In this document: piece by piece, positions 1 to 6,369 of the stretch | Layout of the letters: each line of letters begins with the position of its first letter | How positions within the stretch are numbered: position 1 is the stretch's first letter | NCBI GenBank assembly: GCA_947628245.1 | Contig: CANQZH010000055.1 | Coordinates: 1 to 7,444, forward strand | Direction: 5' to 3' | DNA from: an uncultured Bacilli bacterium | GTDB taxonomy: Bacteria; Bacillota_I; Bacilli_A; RF39; UBA660 | DNA length: 7,444 bases | Notes under the pieces: model-generated | Seen by the model: the letters and a program-made list of their open reading frames with translations, nothing else | Database searches by the model: none | What the model was told of the DNA's origin: nothing | Position numbers and translations under genes: made by a program

Positions 1-134
1 TGTATGATGGATATCGTGCTCAATGGTCTGGTGCATCTATTAGTAAAAGTATTTATCCAGTTGTCTTTTTAAAATCAAATGTGACAATCTCTGATGCATT
101 AGGAACACCTGAAAATCCATTTATTGCTTCTTAA
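1..134 (+). CDS. C-terminal end of a probable secreted/surface protein (5' truncated by window edge)
   Basis: An open frame enters from the left edge (first complete codon at base 3) and ends at a TAA at 132-134, leaving 43 residues. The tail contains PVVFLKSNVTISDALGTPE followed by NPFIAS. This resembles the pattern 'RPVV.LKS...I..G.GT..NPY' that I recall at the extreme C-terminus of many secreted, pseudopilin-like or DUF6273-like proteins of gut Firmicutes; that assignment is from memory and covers only the tail. About 33% of its bases are G or C (43 of 132), clearly more than in the downstream genes, as is common for surface proteins in AT-rich genomes. The function of the full protein cannot be judged here. 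A weak hairpin with a T-rich tract follows, so it probably ends its own transcript. Confidence 0.6.
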   Translation, partial: YDGYRAQWSGASISKSIYPVVFLKSNVTISDALGTPENPFIAS

Positions 135-145
135 AAAGACTATTT

Positions 146-185
146 TGATGGTTAAGTTTTTATCCATTATTATAGTTCTTTTTTT
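146..185 (+). terminator. Possible weak intrinsic terminator after the upstream gene
   Basis: TGATGG (146-151) can pair with CCATTA (164-169), with one G-T wobble. After a T/T mismatch, three further A-T pairs bring the stem down to a four-base loop at 156-159. A T-rich stretch begins about 7 bases later, with seven T at 179-185 and seven more at 201-207. The stem is short and AT-rich and the T-run is not directly adjacent, so this is only a candidate. Its place, just after one stop codon and before a promoter, supports it. Confidence 0.35.
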
Positions 186-240
186 ATTCTTTTAATTTTC
201 TTTTTTTGAATAAATTGGTAGTTAAATGTCTATTTTTTTA

Positions 241-249
241 TGATACAAT
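241..249 (+). promoter_or_regulatory. Extended -10 promoter of addB
   Basis: TGA-TACAAT matches an extended -10 element (TGn followed by five of six bases of TATAAT). No good -35 box lies 16-18 bases upstream; the best candidates (TTAAAT at 222-227, GTTAAA at 221-226) match only three of six, so the TG motif probably compensates. The expected transcription start is near base 256, only about 9 bases before the addB start codon. It would drive addB, addA and probably the membrane-protein gene. Confidence 0.6.
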
Positions 250-255
250 AATGAT

Positions 256-262
256 GGTGAAG
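256..262 (+). promoter_or_regulatory. Ribosome binding site of addB
   Basis: GGTGAAG lies just before ATG 265 and contains GGTGA (256-260), complementary to the 3' end of 16S rRNA, with 4 bases between GGTGA and the start codon. The two ATG triplets at 251 and 254 are out of frame with addB, so 265 is the only sensible ATG start. If transcription begins near 256, this site sits at the very 5' end of the mRNA, which would make initiation weak or unusual. Confidence 0.5.
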
Positions 263-264
263 TT

Positions 265-2586
265 ATGCAAAAGATATATATTACAAGTAATCAAAATAAA
301 CTTTTTTTATTAAATAAATTAAGAAATAATAATGATTTATCTTCTTTAGTTATGAGTATTAATGAACTTAAAAAAAATATATATTTTGATTATGATGATG
401 AAGCTTTATTTTATATTGTAAATCATTATCATATTACAAGAGAAATTGCTCAAACCTATGTTGAAGCAATGTATTATTTAAATGATAATTTATTAAATGA
501 GAAAATGACTTTTATTAATAATTTAAAATTAGAATTAATAAATAATAATTTATTAATTTTTAAACCTTTATTTAGAGAATGGTTAAAAAATTATGAATTA
601 TGTTTTTATCATATTCCTCTTAATAATTTAGTTTCTAAATTAATAAATGATTGTTCTTTAATTACTACAGTTAATAGCGAAAATATAATTGCTAAAGAAA
701 GAAAAATAACTTATTTTAAAGCTTTAGATATAAGAGAAGAAGTAAGTAATATTTGTTTAGAAATTGTTTCATTAATAAAAAGTGGTATACCTTATAATAA
801 AATATACTTAACTAATTTAAATGAAGAATATCAAAAAATGTTTTTAACTTATGGTAAGATTTTTAATTTAACTTTTGTTTTTAATAATTTTGAAAATGTT
901 TATTCAACTAAGATTGTTAAATATTTTGTAGAACATTTAGAAGAAGATTGGTTAGTAGTTTTAGATGATATTAAAAAGATGGTTAAAACACCTTTAGAAG
1001 AAAGGGTTTATAATGCTTTAGTTAATTTTGCAAATAATAATCTTTTATTTAAAGATAATTTAGATTATATTAAAGAAGTTATTAAAGATATTTCGATTAA
1101 AAGTTTAATATATAAAAAAGCTATTAAAGAATTTAATTTTAAAGATAGTGAAGTTGAAGAAGATGCTTATATTTTTTTAGTAAATGCTAATGAATCTTTT
1201 CCTAATTTAGTTAAAAATTATGAATATTTAACTGATCAAGATCGAATATCTTTAAATTTATTAAGTATTTTAGAAGAAAATAAATTTATTATGGAAGATG
1301 CTTTAACTAAATTAAATTATTATTCTAATTTAATTGTCTCTTATTGTGCAACTGATGATGGTAAGTTTTATCCATCAACTATTTTAAATAATTGTCATTT
1401 AAAAGAAATTCAAATATTACCTAATTATCAACATTCATCATTATATAATAAATTAGTATATGCTCGTAATATGGATATATATTATGAATATGGTATATGG
1501 GAAAATGTTTTAAATACTTTATATCCAACATATAAAACTTGTAATTATCGAAGCTTTAATCATCTTTTTCAAAAATTTAATATTCCACCTATTAAAACTT
1601 TATCTTATTCTAGTTTAGATATTTTTAATCGTTGTCCTTTTCGTTTTTATTTAGCAAATATTTTAAAACTTAAAAATAATGAATCAACTTTTTTTCAAAA
1701 TATTGGAACTTTTTATCATCATTTATTAGAACAATTTTATAAACCTAATTTTAATTTTAAGGAATTAGTTTTAGAAGAAGAAGCTAATTTTCAAAATTCT
1801 AAAAAAGAAGAATTTTTCTTTAAGAAATTGACTAATAATTTAGCTCGTTTATTAGATGAGATTGAAAGACAAGAAGCATATTCTAATTTAAAGAATGTTT
1901 TATGTGAAGTTAAGATTGAAGTATTATTAGATTATGATATTGTTTTTAAAGGTTTTATAGATAAGTTTTATTATGATGATAATAAGGTTGTAGTAATAGA
2001 TTATAAGACTGGTAATCCTCATATTGATTTTAATTTAATTAATTATGGAATTGGAATGCAGTTACCAATATATGCTTATTTACTTAGTCAATCAGAGTTT
2101 AAAGATTATGAGTTAGTTGGCTTTTATTTACAAAAGGTTATTCCTTCTTTAATTGTTAGTGATTTAAAACATCAAAAAGAAGAGTTGTTAGTTAAAGAGT
2201 ATTATTTAGAAGGTTATAGTACAACTAATGAAGAATCTTTAAAAGAATTTGATGCTAGTTATAAAGATAGTAAAGTTATTAAGGGTTTAAAGAAATCTTC
2301 TAAAGGTTTTTATGCGTATTCTAAGGTTATGAGTGAAGATAATATTAAAAAAATGAATTTATTTACAGAAAAAATAATTAAAGATAGTGTTTTAGAAATT
2401 GTTAAAGGTAATTTTGATATTGCCCCTAAAAATATAGGAAATAAAAATGTTGGTTGTGAGTTTTGTCCTTATGGGTCAATATGTAATTATGATGGTAATG
2501 ATGTTGTTTATGAAAAATTAGTTAAACCACAGTTTTTAGGAGGTGAAGATGATGAATTGGTCAAAGATGCAGTTACAAGCAATTAA
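265..2586 (+). CDS. addB: AddB, nuclease/helicase-like subunit of the AddAB double-strand-break repair complex (short form)
   Basis: AddB (RexB in streptococci) pairs with AddA to unwind and trim double-strand DNA ends until a Chi site is met, leaving a 3' tail for RecA. The C-terminal PD-(D/E)XK nuclease, which in the family cuts the 5'-ended strand, is complete: H485 (in GTFYH), D566 (GFID), D579 and K581 (VIDYKTG), Q599 and Y603 (QLPIY). The four [4Fe-4S] cysteines are present: C457 in NRCPFRFY, then C731, C734 and C740 with the family C-x2-C-x5-C spacing. AddB-like helicase remnants are FKALDIREEV (about 152-161), NANESFPNL with LTDQDR (about 307-327), and SYCATDDGKFYPS (about 359-371). 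At 773 residues it is far shorter than B. subtilis AddB (about 1,166); nearly all the loss is before C457. No Walker A motif is visible at the N-terminus, as in RexB. It is first in the operon, and its end overlaps addA by 35 bases. Confidence 0.93.
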   Translation: MQKIYITSNQNKLFLLNKLRNNNDLSSLVMSINELKKNIYFDYDDEALFYIVNHYHITREIAQTYVEAMYYLNDNLLNEKMTFINNLKLELINNNLLIFKPLFREWLKNYELCFYHIPLNNLVSKLINDCSLITTVNSENIIAKERKITYFKALDIREEVSNICLEIVSLIKSGIPYNKIYLTNLNEEYQKMFLTYGKIFNLTFVFNNFENVYSTKIVKYFVEHLEEDWLVVLDDIKKMVKTPLEERVYNALVNFANNNLLFKDNLDYIKEVIKDISIKSLIYKKAIKEFNFKDSEVEEDAYIFLVNANESFPNLVKNYEYLTDQDRISLNLLSILEENKFIMEDALTKLNYYSNLIVSYCATDDGKFYPSTILNNCHLKEIQILPNYQHSSLYNKLVYARNMDIYYEYGIWENVLNTLYPTYKTCNYRSFNHLFQKFNIPPIKTLSYSSLDIFNRCPFRFYLANILKLKNNESTFFQNIGTFYHHLLEQFYKPNFNFKELVLEEEANFQNSKKEEFFFKKLTNNLARLLDEIERQEAYSNLKNVLCEVKIEVLLDYDIVFKGFIDKFYYDDNKVVVIDYKTGNPHIDFNLINYGIGMQLPIYAYLLSQSEFKDYELVGFYLQKVIPSLIVSDLKHQKEELLVKEYYLEGYSTTNEESLKEFDASYKDSKVIKGLKKSSKGFYAYSKVMSEDNIKKMNLFTEKIIKDSVLEIVKGNFDIAPKNIGNKNVGCEFCPYGSICNYDGNDVVYEKLVKPQFLGGEDDELVKDAVTSN
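2538..2545 (+). promoter_or_regulatory. Strong Shine-Dalgarno inside addB that sets the addA start
   Basis: AGGAGGTG is a near-perfect ribosome binding site lying within the last codons of addB. A longer reading of addA from GTG 2543 would start inside this site and is unlikely. ATG 2549 (5 bases after AGGAGG) and ATG 2552 (8 bases after) are the plausible starts; I chose 2552 for its spacing. The placement implies that ribosomes finishing addB help start addA. Confidence 0.8.
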
Positions 2587-5500
2587 TGAACAAGGAAAAA
2601 ATATTTTAGTAAGTGCTGGAGCTGGTTCTGGTAAGACAAGTGTCTTAACTGCTAGAGTTATTAATTTATTAGAAAAAGGAATATCAATAAATGAATTATT
2701 AATTTTAACTTTTACTAATGCAGCAGCTAAAGAAATGAAAGAAAGAATAAGAAAGTCTATTTTAACAAAACCTAATTTAAAAGATGAAATTGCTAAATTA
2801 GATGAAGCTTTTATTTGTACTTTTGATTCTTTCGCGTTGTTTTTAGTAAAAAAATATCATTCAATTTTAAATTTACCTAGTAATCCTAAAATTACTGATG
2901 ATACTTTTATAAATATTTTACAAAAAGAATGTATGAAAGAAGTTTTTGATGAATTATATTTAAAAGAAGATGAAGAATTTTTACAATTAGTTGATACTTT
3001 TTGTGTTAAAGATGATGAAGCTTTATTAAATGAAATTTTAAATATTGCTAAGAAATTAGATTTGAAATTAAATGTTTTAGATTATTTAGATAACTATGTT
3101 ACTAATTATTATCAAGAAGATTTTTGGGAGTTTTTATTTAAAGAATATGAAGAAATTGTTTTAACTAAATTAAAAGAAATAAAAAGTATTATTGAAGAAT
3201 TAACTTTTGTAGCTGATGCTAATTATTTAGAAAAATTAAATGAAGCTTTAGACAATTTACTTAAAGCAAATAGTTATGAAGAAATTTTTTTAGTTAGTAA
3301 TGTTTCTTTACCAAGATTAGGAAACAATGCTTCTTTTGAATTAAAAAATATGAAGAAAACATTAACAAAAGCTTTGCAAGAATTAAAAGATTTATTAAGA
3401 TTTAGCAATAAAGAAACTTTAAAAAGTGATTATTGGGCTACTCAAAAAAATACTAAAATTTTAGTTAAGATTTTACAAAGTTATTTTCAAAAATATGAAC
3501 AAGCTAAGCAAAAATTAGGTTATTTTGATTTTACAACTATTTTTAAAAGAGCTTATTATTTAGTTAAAAATAATCCAGAGATTTTAAAAGAATTAAAGAG
3601 TCAATTTAAAGAAATTATGGTTGATGAATATCAAGATACTAATGATTTTCAAGAAGCTTTCATTAATCTTTTAGCAGATAATAATGTTTATATGGTTGGC
3701 GATATAAAGCAAAGTATTTATCGGTTTCGAAATGCTAATCCTTCATTATTTAAAGAAAAATATAATTTTTATCGGGAAAATAATGGTGGTATAAAGATTG
3801 ATTTAATTGATAATTTTAGATCAAGAAAAGAAGTATTAAATAATATTAATTTGTTGTTTAATCCTTTAATGGATGAAAGATATGGTGGTGCTAAATATCA
3901 AGAAGAACATCAAATGGTATTTGGTAATCAAAAATATGAAGAATTAAAAGATAATAATTATGATATGGAAATTGTTAAATATAGTAGTAGTGAAGAATTT
4001 TTAAATGAAGAAATTGAAGCTTTTTATATTGCTAATGATATAAAACAAAGAGTTTTAAAAAAAGAAAAGATTGTTGAAAGAAATACTTTAAGAGAAATTA
4101 AATATGAAGATTTTTGTATTTTAATGGATCGAAGTAGTAGTTTTTTACTATATCAAAAAGTTTTTAATTATTTAGGAATACCTTTATATGCTTATTATGA
4201 TGAACAAATTAAAAATAATATTCATTTTCAAACTTTAAAAAATATTTTTATTGTAATTAATAAAATGATTAATAAAGTAGTAGATGATGAATTTAAACTT
4301 GCTTTTACTTCTTTAGCAAGAGGATTTTTATTTAATCAAAGTGATGAAGAAATTTATAAAATAGTTACTAATAATTTATGGTATAAATCAGTAATATTTA
4401 TAACTTTAAAACCGATTTTAGAAGGGATAAATGGTAAATCTTTAAATAATATTTTAGAGGAAATTTTAGATATAACTAATTATTATGAAAAATTAATTAT
4501 GGTTGGGAATGTTACTGATGGAATGATTTTAGTAGATTATTTTCAAAATTTTGTTAGAGAATGTGCTAATTTTGGTTATACTTATGAAGATTTTGTTAAT
4601 TATTTAAATAATTTAGAAGATTATAAATTAGAATTAAAGTATCGGTCTAAAATGAAGAGTAGTAATTGTGTTAAATTAATGAGTATTCACGCTTCTAAAG
4701 GTTTAGAGTTTCCTATTTGTTATTATAGTGGTTTGTACAAAAAATTTAATATTTCGGATATTAAAGAACAATTTTTATATTCTGATAAATATGGTTTAGT
4801 AACTTCAATTGAAAAAGAAGGAATATATCCAACTTTTGTTAAAGAATTAGTTAAAAATAATTTTTATAAAGAAGAAATTTCAGAGAAGATAAGATTATTT
4901 TATGTAGCTTTAACAAGAGCTAAAGAAAAAATGATTTTAATTTTACCTGATGCTTTAAGTGATCAAATAACTTATCAAAATAGACAAAGTTTAATACCGG
5001 ATTTTAAGAGAATTAAGGCTCGGTCTTTTGCTGACTTTTTATATTTATTAGAAAATTATTATAAAACTTATATTAAACATATTGATCTACCAAATATCTC
5101 TAAAGATTATTTAACATCAAAGTCTAAAGATTTAAAAGAGGTTTTAGGCGATAAAATTGTTGTAGAAGAATTAGTTAAACCAACGATTTTAGAAGAACAA
5201 AAAACTTTTTCTAAAAAAACTAATGAACTTTATACAATAGATGAAATAAAGAATATGAAATTGGGAACTAGTTTTCACGAGACTTTACAATATATTGATT
5301 TTACTAATCCAAAGTGGGATTTAATTAGTGATGAATTTGTTAAAAGAAAAATTAAAGCTTTTTTAGATAATGAAATAATTAAAAATTCTTTAGGTTTTGA
5401 TATATACCGAGAGTATGAATTTTTTATTGAAGAAGATGATGAGTTATTAAGAGGTATTATTGATTTATTAATTGTTAAGGAAGATGAAGTATTAATTATT

Positions 5501-5647
5501 GATTATAAATTAAAGAATGTTTCTAGTCCTGAATATTTAAAACAGTTAAAAGGTTATAAAGATTATGTTTTAAAAATTTTTAAATTACCAGTTAAAACTT
5601 ATTTATATTCGATTATTGAGGAAAAGTTTGTTATAATAGATGTTTAG
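2552..5647 (+). CDS. addA: AddA, ATP-dependent helicase/nuclease motor subunit of AddAB
   Basis: AddA is the UvrD-like superfamily 1 3'-5' helicase of the complex, and its nuclease cuts the 3'-ended strand. Numbering from ATG 2552 (1,031 residues), all motor motifs are visible: Q-motif glutamine Q7; Walker A AGAGSGKT at 22-29; motif Ia TFTNAAAKEM at 53-62; TFDSF at 90-94; Walker B VDEYQDT at 357-363; motif III VGDIKQSIYRFR at 382-393; motif IV NFRSR at 421-425; motif V SIHASKGLEFP at 711-721; motif VI LFYVALTRAKEK at 782-793. The C-terminal PD-(D/E)XK nuclease keeps H909 (GTSFHE), D971 (GIID), D984 and K986 (IIDYK), Q998 and Y1002. It is about 200 residues shorter than B. subtilis AddA (about 1,232) without losing a recognisable motif. 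It overlaps addB by 35 bases with its own strong ribosome binding site. Starts at ATG 2549 or GTG 2543 would add one or three residues. Confidence 0.95.
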   Translation: MNWSKMQLQAINEQGKNILVSAGAGSGKTSVLTARVINLLEKGISINELLILTFTNAAAKEMKERIRKSILTKPNLKDEIAKLDEAFICTFDSFALFLVKKYHSILNLPSNPKITDDTFINILQKECMKEVFDELYLKEDEEFLQLVDTFCVKDDEALLNEILNIAKKLDLKLNVLDYLDNYVTNYYQEDFWEFLFKEYEEIVLTKLKEIKSIIEELTFVADANYLEKLNEALDNLLKANSYEEIFLVSNVSLPRLGNNASFELKNMKKTLTKALQELKDLLRFSNKETLKSDYWATQKNTKILVKILQSYFQKYEQAKQKLGYFDFTTIFKRAYYLVKNNPEILKELKSQFKEIMVDEYQDTNDFQEAFINLLADNNVYMVGDIKQSIYRFRNANPSLFKEKYNFYRENNGGIKIDLIDNFRSRKEVLNNINLLFNPLMDERYGGAKYQEEHQMVFGNQKYEELKDNNYDMEIVKYSSSEEFLNEEIEAFYIANDIKQRVLKKEKIVERNTLREIKYEDFCILMDRSSSFLLYQKVFNYLGIPLYAYYDEQIKNNIHFQTLKNIFIVINKMINKVVDDEFKLAFTSLARGFLFNQSDEEIYKIVTNNLWYKSVIFITLKPILEGINGKSLNNILEEILDITNYYEKLIMVGNVTDGMILVDYFQNFVRECANFGYTYEDFVNYLNNLEDYKLELKYRSKMKSSNCVKLMSIHASKGLEFPICYYSGLYKKFNISDIKEQFLYSDKYGLVTSIEKEGIYPTFVKELVKNNFYKEEISEKIRLFYVALTRAKEKMILILPDALSDQITYQNRQSLIPDFKRIKARSFADFLYLLENYYKTYIKHIDLPNISKDYLTSKSKDLKEVLGDKIVVEELVKPTILEEQKTFSKKTNELYTIDEIKNMKLGTSFHETLQYIDFTNPKWDLISDEFVKRKIKAFLDNEIIKNSLGFDIYREYEFFIEEDDELLRGIIDLLIVKEDEVLIIDYKLKNVSSPEYLKQLKGYKDYVLKIFKLPVKTYLYSIIEEKFVIIDV

Positions 5648-5661
5648 AAAGAGATGAGTTT

Positions 5662-6312
5662 ATGACTAACGATAGTAGAATAAAAGAATTAAAAAGGATT
5701 AAAATAGCTTTAAGAGGAAGTTCAATTGGAGCATTGGCTTTTGTTTGTGCTTCTTTAAGTAATATTAATAAAACTCCTTTTAAACAAGATATGATTAAAT
5801 ATTATGTTCCATCTATTAAAACGATAAATGAAGAATACAGTGAAAGTGCTTCTGTTTTAGAACCTAAAAAACAAAGTGTTTATGGCAAGAAAGGTGTTTC
5901 ATTATTAGTTCAATATAATACAAGTTGGGAAAAGAAAAATAATGGTTTATATGAGCAAAAGCAAATGGTTTATGCTTATCAAAATATTAAAGAAGAAGAT
6001 ATTTTAGATATTGTTAATAATCCTCAATTATTAGATGAGTATTTAGAAAAAAGAAGTGAATATTCTTTTTATGCTAAAGATGTTTCATTAGAAAATAATT
6101 ATCCTAAATATAATATTGAAGTAATTGATGAAGATAAATCGGTGTATCAATATTATTTGGAAAGTAAAAAGGATGCTTTAATTGATACTTCTATATTTTT
6201 GTCTTTCGCGGCTGTAGTATTGTTTGGTTTGAAAAAAGTAAATGATTGTATTGATGAAAGAGTTAAGGAGTTAGAAGAAAAGGATATAATAGCTAGAAGA
6301 TTAACTAAATAG
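5662..6312 (+). CDS. Unrecognised small protein with two predicted membrane segments, downstream of addA
   Basis: I do not recognise this 216-residue protein. A basic N-terminus (RIKELKRIK, 6-14) precedes a moderately hydrophobic segment at about 15-35. Next comes a polar, Tyr/Lys/Glu-rich region at about 36-171, then a clearer hydrophobic helix at about 172-190 (IDTSIFLSFAAVVLFGL). A charged tail (191-216) could form a short coiled coil. The charge pattern suggests both ends in the cytoplasm and the middle domain outside. No catalytic motif is visible; its two cysteines (C29, C196) lie in or near the membrane segments. It starts 14 bases after the addA stop behind a weak GAGATGAG ribosome site, with no terminator or promoter between, so it is probably co-transcribed with addBA. 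Codon use matches its neighbours. Co-transcription alone does not establish a repair role. Confidence 0.8.
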   Translation: MTNDSRIKELKRIKIALRGSSIGALAFVCASLSNINKTPFKQDMIKYYVPSIKTINEEYSESASVLEPKKQSVYGKKGVSLLVQYNTSWEKKNNGLYEQKQMVYAYQNIKEEDILDIVNNPQLLDEYLEKRSEYSFYAKDVSLENNYPKYNIEVIDEDKSVYQYYLESKKDALIDTSIFLSFAAVVLFGLKKVNDCIDERVKELEEKDIIARRLTK

Positions 6313-6341
6313 TTGCTTTTTCTTTTAATATGCTATAAAAT
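6313..6341 (+). promoter_or_regulatory. Extended -10 promoter of the SNF2/SWIM helicase gene
   Basis: TGC-TATAAA (6331-6339) is an extended -10 element with five of six TATAAT bases. A weak -35-like TTGCTT sits at 6313-6318, directly after the preceding stop codon. The spacer is 15 bases to TATAAA, or 17 if TAAAAT (6336-6341) is the real -10. Transcription would start near 6346-6348, giving a leader of about 22-24 bases that contains the ribosome site GAGGGG (6355-6360), 9 bases before ATG 6370. No terminator hairpin is seen in the 57-base gap, so read-through from the addBA operon may add to expression. Confidence 0.6.
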
Positions 6342-6369
6342 AATATTTAATTTTGAGGGGATTAGTAGT

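Noticed and set aside
63..140. Perfect 10-base inverted repeat, GTCTTTTTAA at 63-72 and TTAAAAAGAC at 131-140
   Set aside because: The arms are 58 bases apart, the first lies within coding sequence, and A/T-run matches of this kind are expected by chance here; not a credible terminator or operator.
2543..2548. GTG 2543 as the addA start
   Set aside because: It falls inside the AGGAGGTG ribosome binding site, so it cannot use that site; ATG 2552 or 2549 is better placed.
5654..5665. Tiny ATG frame between addA and the membrane-protein gene (ATG 5654)
   Set aside because: It reads only three codons to a TGA overlapping the real start and more likely forms part of the weak ribosome site.
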